Source: UBA1822 sp963634795
GTDB lineage: Bacteria; Bacillota; Negativicutes; Veillonellales; Dialisteraceae
Direction of reading: 5' to 3'
Length of the DNA: 5,232 nucleotides
NCBI GenBank assembly: GCA_963634795.1
Contig: CAVHDO010000117.1
Coordinates: 1 to 5,232, forward strand
Shown: positions 1 through 5,179 of the stretch, one piece after another
Position numbering within the stretch: position 1 is the stretch's first letter
Layout of the letters: every line of letters begins with the position of its first letter
Position numbers and translations under genes: made by a program
Notes under the pieces: model-generated
The model's input: the letters and a program-made list of their open reading frames with translations, nothing else
Told to the model about the DNA's origin: nothing
Databases searched by the model: none

Positions 1-143
1 AGCAGTGAGTAGTGAGAAGTTAGCAGTGCAGGTACGCGCTTCGCGCAATTTTTTATATTTCGAAAACCACAAGCGCCTCAAATCCCAAGTAAGAAAAAGC
101 TTGGCCAACTTTTAATTGCTAACTGCTAACTGCTAATTGTCTT
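1..143. repeat. Heptamer-armed fold-back repeat, copy 1 (left end possibly outside window)
   Basis: The left arm is a degenerate period-7 array: AGTGAGT (4-10), AGTGAGA (11-17), AGTTAGC (18-24), AGTGCAG (25-31). It runs into a GC-rich core ending at 46. The right arm is the inverted version: GCTAACT (118-124), GCTAACT (125-131), GCTAATT (132-138), followed by GTCTTGC. The 25 bases at 22-46 match 4703-4727 exactly, so this is a second copy of the element at 4671-4805 in the same orientation. The interior differs from copy 2: only a 6-bp inner pairing (GCGCTT 36-41 with AAGCGC 71-76) survives, and the AT-rich middle is unrelated. No reading frame of note lies inside. It looks like a non-coding dispersed repeat (MITE- or REP-like). 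The family name is unknown to me. Confidence 0.75.
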
Positions 144-281
144 GCCCCGGCGGCGGTTTCTTGCCCGGGAAAGAAATGAAGTGCGGTAAGGAGTTCTGTG
201 GGAAAACTTCCTGTATGATTTATATGGAAGAGATGAAAAAGAAGAAAACCATTTTTTCATAATCTGATTCTAGAGGTAATG
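144..281 (+). other. Leader of the HAD-rapZ-yvcK-whiA operon; promoter not clearly identified
   Basis: This noncoding stretch should carry the operon promoter. The best -10 candidate is TATGAT at 214-219. No convincing -35 box lies 16-18 nt upstream (GAGTTC at 191-196 is poor), so the assignment is weak. Just before the gene there is an inverted repeat, ATGAAAAA (233-240) with TTTTTCAT (253-260), separated by 12 nt. It is A/T only apart from one pair, and I cannot assign it a function. Confidence 0.3.
272..276 (+). promoter_or_regulatory. Ribosome binding site deciding the HAD hydrolase start
   Basis: AGAGG lies 5 nt before the ATG at 282 but only 2 nt before the in-frame ATG at 279. The spacing favours the second of the two adjacent ATG codons. 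Confidence 0.55.
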
Positions 282-1094
282 ATGGAAAACGAAATTCAGC
301 TGATTGCGATGGATTTGGACGATACGCTGCTTGCGCATGACGTGTCCGTGTCCGATTACACGAAAGACGTCCTGCAAAGAGCGAAAGTGCGGGGCGTGCG
401 GCTGGTCGTGGCGACGGGGCGGATGTTCTGCGCGGCGCGGCCGTGGGGGCGGGCGATTGGCGTCGGCGATGTGCCGATGATCGTGTACACGGGCTCCATG
501 GTGGCGCGGTGCGAATCGGGCGAGATTTTGGCGGAGGAAACGGTGCCGCTGCCGCTGGCGTCCGAGATTTTGGAAGCGGCGCATGAGGGCGGTTTCTACG
601 TGCAATACTATGTGAATGACACGCTGTATGTGCCGTATTATTGCGAGAAAACGGAGAAATACGAAAAGTCCTGCGGCGTCCGGGCGCACGTCCGCGGCGA
701 AGATTTTTGGAAACTGCCGGGCGAGCCGATCAAAATTTTGATTTTCGAGGACGATCCGGCGCGCATGGCGGAGGCGGAAAGGATGCTGCTCCCGACTTTT
801 TCCGAAAGAGCCGGTCATGCGAAGTCGACGCCGTTTTTCTTGGAATTCAATGCCAAAGGCGCGACGAAGGGCCGGGCGCTCTCCCGTCTGTGCGAAAAAT
901 GGGGCATTTCTTTGGAGCATACCATGACATTCGGAAACGCGCAGAATGACGTTTCCATGCTGTCTTTGACGCCTTGGAGCTTTGCGGTGGCCAATGCGAC
1001 GGCGGAGGCGAAGGCAGCGGCGCGGTTTGAGACGGCCTCGAACAATGAGGACGGTGTGGCAAAGGCGGTGGCCAAATATGTACTCGGAGAATGA
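282..1094 (+). CDS. Cof-type HAD-IIB family hydrolase (sugar-phosphate phosphatase-like)
   Basis: The 270-residue protein has the usual length of Cof/YidA-type HAD phosphatases, which are cytosolic Mg-dependent enzymes acting on phosphorylated sugars, nucleotides or cofactors. Visible motifs are DxDxT (D11-L-D13-D-T15, nucleophile and acid/base), motif II VVATGR (T45), motif III lysine in ATKGRAL (K196) and motif IV FGNAQND (217-223). The region between motif II and K196 is the C2-type cap that sets substrate choice. Motif IV departs from the common GDxxND pattern: Asn219 stands where the first metal-binding Asp is usual, while N222 and D223 are kept. The start at 282 is chosen for Shine-Dalgarno spacing; an ATG at 279 is in frame. 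The 3' end overlaps rapZ by 17 nt, so the two are probably co-transcribed and translationally coupled. The substrate cannot be told from sequence. The family call is firm. Confidence 0.92.
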   Translation: MENEIQLIAMDLDDTLLAHDVSVSDYTKDVLQRAKVRGVRLVVATGRMFCAARPWGRAIGVGDVPMIVYTGSMVARCESGEILAEETVPLPLASEILEAAHEGGFYVQYYVNDTLYVPYYCEKTEKYEKSCGVRAHVRGEDFWKLPGEPIKILIFEDDPARMAEAERMLLPTFSERAGHAKSTPFFLEFNAKGATKGRALSRLCEKWGISLEHTMTFGNAQNDVSMLSLTPWSFAVANATAEAKAAARFETASNNEDGVAKAVAKYVLGE

Positions 1095-1992
1095 AAACGG
1101 CGACGGTTTCCGTTTCGCCATCGTGACGGGCATGAGCGGCGCGGGAAAAACGTCTCTCCTTCGGCGATTGGAGGACATCGGCTTTTGTTGCGTCGATAAT
1201 TTGCCGCCCGCATTGATTTCCAAATTTGCGGAGTTGTGCCGCGCGGCCGGTTCCGGGATGCGCCGGGTCGCCGTCGTGACGGATGTGCGCGGGGGTTCGT
1301 TCTTCGAAGCGCTGCCGCAGGCTTTGGAGGATTTGACGGCGCAATGCATTCCGCACCACGTGATTTTTTTGGAAGCGAGCGACGATGTCCTCGTGCGGCG
1401 CTATTCGGAGTCGCGCCGTCGGCATCCGCTCGCCCCGGATCGTCGGGTGGAAGAAGGCATCGAGGAAGAGCGTCGGATTTTGGCGCCGATTCGCGAATGC
1501 GCCGATATTGTCATTGACACGACGGCCACGCGCGCCGATCATTTGCTGTCCATTTTGGAAGACCGTTTCCATTGGCGTTCGGAAGCGCCGGAAATGGGCA
1601 TCAATGTCTTTTCTTTCGGCTACAAATACGGGATTCCGCGCGATGCGGACGCGGTCATCGACGTGCGTTTTCTGCCGAATCCGTTTTACATCAAGAAATT
1701 CAAGCATTGGTCCGGGCGGACGCCGGAAGTGGCGACGTACATGGAAGAAGCGCCCGTGACGCAAAATTTCCTTTCGCATTTGTATAATTTCATCGATTTT
1801 TCGGCCGCGGAATTTGCCAAAGTCGGGAAAAGTCAATTCACGATTGCCGTGGGCTGCACGGGCGGGCTGCATCGTTCGGTCTTTGTGACGGAGAAATTGG
1901 GCGCGCATCTTCGCGAAACGCACGGCCAGGTCAATGTGGAGCATCGCGATTTGCATAGAAATCACGTGGAGAGAGACGGGGAGGCACAATGA
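1078..1992 (+). CDS. rapZ: RNase adapter protein RapZ / YvcJ (P-loop nucleotide-binding protein)
   Basis: This is a 304-residue protein, close to the family's usual length of just under 300. The N-terminal kinase-like domain has a Walker A motif GMSGAGKT (18-25), the family signature CVDNLP (38-43) and FLEASDDVLVRRYSESRRRHPL. The C-terminal domain has INVFSFGYKYGIP (175-187), then DVRFLPNPF, GCTGGLHRS (259-267) and HRD (289-291), all hallmarks of RapZ. In E. coli RapZ binds the sRNAs GlmY and GlmZ and delivers GlmZ to RNase E, controlling glucosamine-6-phosphate synthase. In Bacillus the homologue YvcJ hydrolyses GTP and its RNA role is less clear. The ATG at 1078 is chosen because homology begins right after it; in-frame ATGs upstream (982, 1045) would add an Arg-rich segment that is only the shadow of the preceding gene. 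The start lies inside the hydrolase gene (17-nt overlap). The stop overlaps yvcK by ATGA. Confidence 0.96.
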   Translation: MYSENENGDGFRFAIVTGMSGAGKTSLLRRLEDIGFCCVDNLPPALISKFAELCRAAGSGMRRVAVVTDVRGGSFFEALPQALEDLTAQCIPHHVIFLEASDDVLVRRYSESRRRHPLAPDRRVEEGIEEERRILAPIRECADIVIDTTATRADHLLSILEDRFHWRSEAPEMGINVFSFGYKYGIPRDADAVIDVRFLPNPFYIKKFKHWSGRTPEVATYMEEAPVTQNFLSHLYNFIDFSAAEFAKVGKSQFTIAVGCTGGLHRSVFVTEKLGAHLRETHGQVNVEHRDLHRNHVERDGEAQ

Positions 1993-3323
1993 GAAATTGG
2001 TGGCGATGGCTGTATCCCGGCCTTTGCATCAAGCGGTGGATGCTGCTCTTTTCCGTCGGGATTTTGCTGTGCGGATTCGGCGCGACGCTCCTTTTGAATT
2101 ACCGCTTCGTCGGGATCGTGGAAGAATGGGTCTTCCGGCTTATTTACGAATTCACCGGGCGGTACAATCTGTTCTTTCCGGCGCTGGCGGGAGGCGTCTT
2201 TGTCGTGCTGGGACTCGCCTGCATTTTCTATTCGCTGCGGCGCCTCGGGAAACGGTTTCTCGCGCTTCTGAGCCCGGAGTCGACGAATGCGTCCGAGCAG
2301 ATGCTTTCGCGCGTCCTCCTCGCTCGCGGTCCGCGGATTACGGCCATCGGCGGCGGGCACGGCCTGTCGAATCTGCTGCGCGGGCTTAAAATGAAATCGT
2401 CCAATTTGACGGCGATTGTGACCGTGGCCGATGACGGCGGTTCGTCCGGGCGGTTGCGCGACGAAATGGGCATCATCGCGCCGGGCGATTTGCGAAATTG
2501 TCTCGTGGCGCTGGCAGACAAAGAATCTCTCTTGGAAGAATCCTTCCAGTATCGCTTCGGCGGAAAAGGCGAACTCTCGGGACATAGTCTCGGAAACTTA
2601 TTCATCGCGGCGCTGATTGACGAATTCGGCAGCACGGAAAACGGCCTGCTGGCGGCGAGCAAAATTTTGAATATCCGCGGCCGCGTCATTCCGGCGACGA
2701 CGGAGCGCGTGACGCTTTGCGCGCTCATGGAAGACGGACGCATCGTGGCGGGAGAGACGGAAATGGTTGAATATCCGGCCAAAATTTGCAAAGTTTCCAC
2801 CATTCCGGAGACGGTGACGGGCGAGCCCGATGCGGCGAAAGCCATTTTGGACGCCGACCTTGTCGTCTTGGGTCCGGGAAGCCTTTACACGAGCGTCCTG
2901 CCGAATCTGCTGGTGCCGGAAATCGCCGAAGCGTTGCGGGAAACGAAAGCGCCCTGCATTTATATTTGCAATGTCATGACGCAACCGGGAGAAACGGACG
3001 GTTTCACGGTCGGCGATCATCTGGAAGCGTTGATTCGCCATGTGGGAGAGGGCATCATTGATTTTGTTTTGGTCAATACGGAAACGCCTTTTGCGGAAAC
3101 GCTTGCGCGCTATCGGGCAGTGGGCGCGGAGCCCGTTTCCCTTGATACCGAGCGGATTCGCGCGATGGGCATCCAAGTCATCCCCGCGCCGCTTTTGGGC
3201 GAAACGAAAGGCGCCGTGCATGATTCCGCGGTGCTGGCCGCCGAGCTCATTCGTCTCAAAAATGTCCTGAATGCCAAAATTTCTCCGGAAGTTTTGGAAG
3301 CCTATCTCGAAAGGGGAGCCTGA
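1989..3323 (+). CDS. yvcK: YvcK/GlmR family UDP-sugar-binding regulator, membrane-anchored form
   Basis: The 444-residue protein has the YvcK domain from about residue 115 on: GGGHGL (121-126), DDGGSSGRLR (148-157), PGDLRNC (165-171), GHSLGN (198-203), GPGSLYTS (295-302) and NVMTQPGET (328-336). These form the nucleotide-sugar pocket of the CofD/YvcK fold. In Bacillus, YvcK (GlmR) binds UDP-GlcNAc and stimulates the amino-sugar synthase GlmS, and it is needed for normal shape on gluconeogenic carbon sources. The first ~110 residues are extra compared with the roughly 320-residue soluble Bacillus protein. They hold two hydrophobic stretches (about 17-37 and 61-83) flanked by Arg/Lys/Trp, so the catalytic-like domain is likely tethered to the inner face of the membrane. 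The start is well supported by GGGGAGG at 1978-1984, four nt before the ATG. The ATG overlaps the rapZ stop, and the stop overlaps the whiA start (TGATG). Strong family call; whether it binds UDP-GlcNAc is inferred. Confidence 0.96.
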   Translation: MRNWWRWLYPGLCIKRWMLLFSVGILLCGFGATLLLNYRFVGIVEEWVFRLIYEFTGRYNLFFPALAGGVFVVLGLACIFYSLRRLGKRFLALLSPESTNASEQMLSRVLLARGPRITAIGGGHGLSNLLRGLKMKSSNLTAIVTVADDGGSSGRLRDEMGIIAPGDLRNCLVALADKESLLEESFQYRFGGKGELSGHSLGNLFIAALIDEFGSTENGLLAASKILNIRGRVIPATTERVTLCALMEDGRIVAGETEMVEYPAKICKVSTIPETVTGEPDAAKAILDADLVVLGPGSLYTSVLPNLLVPEIAEALRETKAPCIYICNVMTQPGETDGFTVGDHLEALIRHVGEGIIDFVLVNTETPFAETLARYRAVGAEPVSLDTERIRAMGIQVIPAPLLGETKGAVHDSAVLAAELIRLKNVLNAKISPEVLEAYLERGA

Positions 3324-4249
3324 TGTCGTTTACGGAAACAGTGAAAAGCGAGCTCGCGCGCCTCTTGCGGGAAACGAAAGAAGAGCGAGCCGCCGAGCTT
3401 TTGGCGCTCCTGCGGATGAGCGGATCGGCCGTGACCGGAGGCAGCGGCGCGTGGGGCGTGGAATTTTCGACGGCGAATAATGCCGTGGCGCGCCGTGTCC
3501 TGCAAGTGATGAAAAAAGATTTCGGTCTGACGCCGTCCGTCATGGTGCGACAGGGGCGGAAACTTCGCAAGAAAAATGTCTATCAAGTCATGGTGCCGCC
3601 CGGCGCCGCGGGGACGAAATTTCTCCAAGGCATCGAATTCTGCCCCATGGGATTTTCCGAAGATGAGACATTTTGCCATACGCAGGAAATGCGCCGCGCG
3701 TATCTGGCCGGTGCGTTTCTGGGCGGCGGTACCATCAATCGGCCGCAAGGGGATTACCATCTGGAATTGGTGACGCAGTCTCAGCGTTTCGCCGAAGATA
3801 TCATGGGCATGATGAAAACCTTTCGCTTGCAGCCCAAACAGACGGACAGAAAAAGCGGCTACATCGTGTATGTGAAAGAAGGCGATTCCGTCGCCCGTTT
3901 CCTGCAAATTATCGGCGCCGTGCAATGCTACATGGAATTTGAGACCGTGCGCGTGACCAAAGACGTCCGCAACAAAGTGAATCGCCAGACGAATTGCGAC
4001 ATGGCCAACGAGAAGAAATCTTTGGCGGCCAGGGAGCGGCAAATGGCGCAAATCCGAGCCGTGCGCGCCGCCTACGACCCGCAGAAAATTCCCGAATCCA
4101 TTTTGGAAACGATGCTCCTCCGCGAAGAAAATCCTTACGAAACTTTGGCGGAACTTTCGGAAATCAGCGGCATTTCCAAATCCGGTCTGGCGCACCGTTT
4201 CCAAAAATTGGCCAAGATGGCGGAAGAAGCGGAGAACGGAATAAAATAA
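3323..4249 (+). CDS. whiA: DNA-binding protein WhiA (sporulation/cell-division regulator family)
   Basis: The 308-residue protein has the WhiA architecture. The N-terminal half is a degenerate LAGLIDADG homing-endonuclease fold, seen as YLAGAFLGGGTIN (127-139), which lacks the acidic catalytic residues. A family signature follows, NKVNRQTNCDMAN (217-229). The C-terminal helix-turn-helix covers about 270-296 (NPYETLAELSEISGISKSG then LAHRFQKL). WhiA controls sporulation septation genes in Streptomyces. In Bacillus it binds the nucleoid and affects division and chromosome segregation, with no clear sporulation role. The ATG shares one base with the yvcK stop, and AAGGGGAG at 3311-3318 is a good ribosome binding site, so expression is tied to yvcK. 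No crh/HPr-like gene follows, unlike in Bacillus. Confidence 0.96.
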   Translation: MSFTETVKSELARLLRETKEERAAELLALLRMSGSAVTGGSGAWGVEFSTANNAVARRVLQVMKKDFGLTPSVMVRQGRKLRKKNVYQVMVPPGAAGTKFLQGIEFCPMGFSEDETFCHTQEMRRAYLAGAFLGGGTINRPQGDYHLELVTQSQRFAEDIMGMMKTFRLQPKQTDRKSGYIVYVKEGDSVARFLQIIGAVQCYMEFETVRVTKDVRNKVNRQTNCDMANEKKSLAARERQMAQIRAVRAAYDPQKIPESILETMLLREENPYETLAELSEISGISKSGLAHRFQKLAKMAEEAENGIK

Positions 4250-4262
4250 AAATTTAAGGATA

Positions 4263-4272
4263 AGAAAGGGTG
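4263..4272 (+). promoter_or_regulatory. Ribosome binding site deciding the DUF951 protein start
   Basis: AGAAAGGGTG ends 6 nt before the ATG at 4279, an ideal distance. An in-frame GTG at 4270 sits inside this site. It could be read from AAGGA at 4256-4260, but the ATG start is better placed and gives the N-terminus expected for the family. Confidence 0.6.
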
Positions 4273-4278
4273 AATCCG

Positions 4279-4527
4279 ATGAAATTCATTCAATTCAAAA
4301 TCGGCGACGTCGTGCAAATGAAGAAACCGCATCCTTGCGGTTCGCAGGAATGGGAAGTCATGCAGCTCGGCAGCGATATGCGCGTAAAATGCCGAGGCTG
4401 CGGCCGCATCGTCCTGATTGCCCGCCCGAAATTTCTGAAAGGCGCCAAAAAAGTCCTGAATCGAGACGTGGAAGCGGACACGCCGGAACTCACGGTCAGA
4501 AGCGAAGAATCGACGATTCATGAGTGA
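4279..4527 (+). CDS. DUF951 family small protein, possible zinc-binding
   Basis: This 82-residue protein resembles the DUF951 family of short Firmicute proteins. The signature is visible as FKIGDVVQMKKPHPCGSQEWEV (residues 6-27 in all), then DMRVKCRGCGR (33-43). H18, C20, C38 and C41 could bind a metal such as zinc; that is inference. The fold looks like a small beta barrel. After residue ~60 the tail is acidic (EADTPELTV, SEESTIHE), somewhat longer than many members. The family has no established function to my knowledge. The gene starts 29 nt after whiA with no promoter or terminator visible in the gap, so it is probably the last gene of the operon. The likely terminator follows 30 nt after its stop. 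Confidence 0.85.
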   Translation: MKFIQFKIGDVVQMKKPHPCGSQEWEVMQLGSDMRVKCRGCGRIVLIARPKFLKGAKKVLNRDVEADTPELTVRSEESTIHE

Positions 4528-4555
4528 GTGGGCTTTGTTTTTTGCTTACATTTTT

Positions 4556-4596
4556 CGTCAGGCAAGACGTCAGACGGTCAGACATCAGATGTCAGA
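4556..4596. repeat. Period-7/8 TCAGA repeat array
   Basis: Units are CGTCAGG (4556-4562), a 5-nt break, CGTCAGA (4568-4574), CGGTCAGA (4575-4582, one base longer), CATCAGA (4583-4589) and TGTCAGA (4590-4596). The array makes up the loop and part of the stem of the terminator candidate. Confidence 0.6.
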
Positions 4597-4613
4597 TCTT
4601 GCTTGATTTTTTT
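4558..4613 (+). terminator. Probable intrinsic terminator of the rapZ-yvcK-whiA operon
   Basis: A 10-bp stem pairs TCAGGCAAGA (4558-4567) with TCTTGCTTGA (4597-4606), with one G-U pair, and is followed at once by seven T (4607-4613). The 29-nt loop can form its own small hairpin, GACAT (4581-4585) with ATGTC (4589-4593). The loop consists of TCAGA repeats spaced 7-8 nt. The stem is not GC-rich and the loop is long, so strength is uncertain, but position and U-tract fit. Confidence 0.6.
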
Positions 4614-4627
4614 GTCAGGCGCGAGAT

Positions 4628-4662
4628 AGCCGGGAGCTGTGAGCCTGGAGCCGGGAGCGGAT
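4628..4662. repeat. Period-7 AGCCGGG-type repeat array
   Basis: Five units stand in exact 7-nt phase: AGCCGGG (4628-4634), AGCTGTG (4635-4641), AGCCTGG (4642-4648), AGCCGGG (4649-4655) and AGCGGAT (4656-4662, degenerate). Their sequence differs from the arrays on either side but the period is the same. No inverted partner for it is visible in this window. Confidence 0.65.
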
Positions 4663-4670
4663 GGTAGAAA

Positions 4671-4805
4671 AGTGAGCAGTGAGCAGTGAGTAGTGAGCAG
4701 TGAGCAGTGCAGGTACGCGCTTCGCGCGGATTTTTATAAAAATGCGCGAAGCGCTTCCGCTTTCATAACTGCTCACTGCTTATTGCTCACTGCTCACTGT
4801 CTTAC
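4671..4805. repeat. Heptamer-armed fold-back repeat, copy 2
   Basis: The left arm has six units in 7-nt phase: AGTGAGC twice (4671-4684), AGTGAGT (4685-4691), AGTGAGC twice (4692-4705) and AGTGCAG (4706-4712). The right arm is inverted: GCTCACT (4771-4777), GCTTATT (4778-4784), GCTCACT twice (4785-4798), then GTCTTAC. Inside lies a perfect 11-bp inverted repeat, GCGCTTCGCGC (4717-4727) with GCGCGAAGCGC (4744-4754). It encloses the self-complementary AT stretch ATTTTTATAAAAAT (4730-4743). The whole unit can fold into one long hairpin or cruciform. It shares 25 identical bases with copy 1 (22-46). It encodes no protein and shows no transposase. It ends only about 11 nt before the first tRNA promoter. 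Confidence 0.85.
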
Positions 4806-4815
4806 GTTTCCTCTA

Positions 4816-4844
4816 TAGACAAAAAACTTTCAAGCTGGTATAAT
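4816..4844 (+). promoter_or_regulatory. Sigma-A promoter P1 (extended -10) upstream of the tRNA array
   Basis: TAGACA (4816-4821) and a perfect TATAAT (4839-4844) are separated by 17 nt. TGG precedes the -10, giving an extended -10 (TGn). Transcription would start near 4851, about 80 nt before the first tRNA. Confidence 0.7.
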
Positions 4845-4889
4845 GGCCTCGTGCAATGGGGTCAGACGACCGTAAATATCAAAAGCTTG

Positions 4890-4918
4890 TTGACAAGGCG
4901 AGGCGAATGGGATACAAT
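4890..4918 (+). promoter_or_regulatory. Sigma-A promoter P2 of the tRNA array
   Basis: A perfect TTGACA (4890-4895) and TACAAT (4913-4918) are separated by exactly 17 nt. The tRNA begins 14 nt after the -10, so the transcript would have a leader of only about 8 nt. This is the stronger and closer promoter. Confidence 0.85.
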
Positions 4919-4932
4919 AGCTTTCGTCGCTT

Positions 4933-5008
4933 GCCGGCATAGCTCAGTTGGTAGAGCAACTGATTTGTAATCAGTAGGTCGTAGGTTCGAGTCCTATTGC
5001 CGGCTCCA
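4933..5008 (+). tRNA. tRNA-Thr (anticodon TGT)
   Basis: The 76-nt cloverleaf has a 7-bp acceptor stem (GCCGGCA with TGCCGGC), D-arm GAGC/GCTC-type pairing with AGTTGGTA loop, anticodon stem ACTGA/TCAGT and loop TTTGTAA. The anticodon TGT is at 4966-4968, reading ACA and probably other ACN codons. The T-arm is GTAGG/CCTAT with loop TTCGAGT. CCA is encoded (5006-5008). The discriminator base is T. It is the first gene of the array. Confidence 0.96.
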
Positions 5009-5012
5009 GTAT

Positions 5013-5097
5013 GGACGGATTCCCGAGTGGTTAAAGGGAGCAGACTGTAAATCTGCCGCCGATGGCTTCGTAGGTTCGAATCCTACTCCGTCCACCA
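5013..5097 (+). tRNA. tRNA-Tyr (anticodon GTA)
   Basis: This 85-nt class II tRNA has a long variable arm, as expected for bacterial tRNA-Tyr. The acceptor stem is GGACGGA with TCCGTCC, the anticodon stem GCAGA/TCTGC with loop CTGTAAA, and the anticodon GTA is at 5047-5049. The T-loop is TTCGAAT. ACCA is encoded at the 3' end. It starts 4 nt after tRNA-Thr. Confidence 0.96.
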
Positions 5098-5101
5098 TTG
5101 T

Positions 5102-5177
5102 CGCGGGGTGGAGCAGTTGGTAGCTCGTCGGGCTCATAACCCGAAGGCCGCAGGTTCAAGTCCTGCCCCCGCAACCA
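5102..5177 (+). tRNA. Initiator tRNA-fMet (anticodon CAT)
   Basis: This 76-nt tRNA shows all three marks of a bacterial initiator. The first base C and position 72 A are unpaired (CGCGGGG against CCCCGCA). Three G-C pairs close the anticodon stem (TCGGG/CCCGA, loop CTCATAA, anticodon 5135-5137). The D-stem has an A11-T24 pair (GAGC/GCTC). These features allow formylation and P-site entry and block elongator use. CCA is encoded. It begins 4 nt after tRNA-Tyr and ends 2 nt before the next tRNA. Confidence 0.96.
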
Positions 5178-5179
5178 AT

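Noticed and set aside
233..262. Nine-codon leader peptide (MKKKKTIFS) overlapping an inverted repeat before the hydrolase
   Set aside because: The GGAAGAG upstream directly touches the ATG, too close to serve as a ribosome binding site, and A/T-rich short frames like this are common by chance. No codon run points to attenuation.
982..1077. N-terminal extension of rapZ from in-frame ATG codons at 982 or 1045
   Set aside because: The added residues are an Arg-rich out-of-frame reading of the hydrolase gene, and family similarity starts after the ATG at 1078.
270..1349. Long minus-strand open frame of 359 codons opposite the hydrolase and rapZ
   Set aside because: It lies antisense to two well-supported genes, its product is Arg/His/Pro-rich as expected from the complement of GC-rich codons, and it has no recognisable domain.
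847..1989. Minus-strand open frame of 380 codons opposite rapZ
   Set aside because: Same pattern of Arg/His/Pro-rich antisense shadow; the sense strand holds unmistakable RapZ motifs.
3302..4204. Minus-strand open frame of 300 codons opposite whiA
   Set aside because: Antisense shadow of WhiA, with His/Arg/Phe-rich composition and no domain.
4671..4798. CRISPR array
   Set aside because: The units are only 7 bp with no spacers, and they are arranged as inverted arms; no cas genes are present.
4671..4805. Retron or group II intron-derived RNA
   Set aside because: No reverse transcriptase gene or catalytic-intron landmarks occur nearby; symmetry alone does not support it.
4858..4872. Small hairpin GGTC-AGAC-GACC between P1 and P2 as a terminator or riboswitch
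   Set aside because: The stem is only 4 bp, without a T tract or any recognisable riboswitch core.
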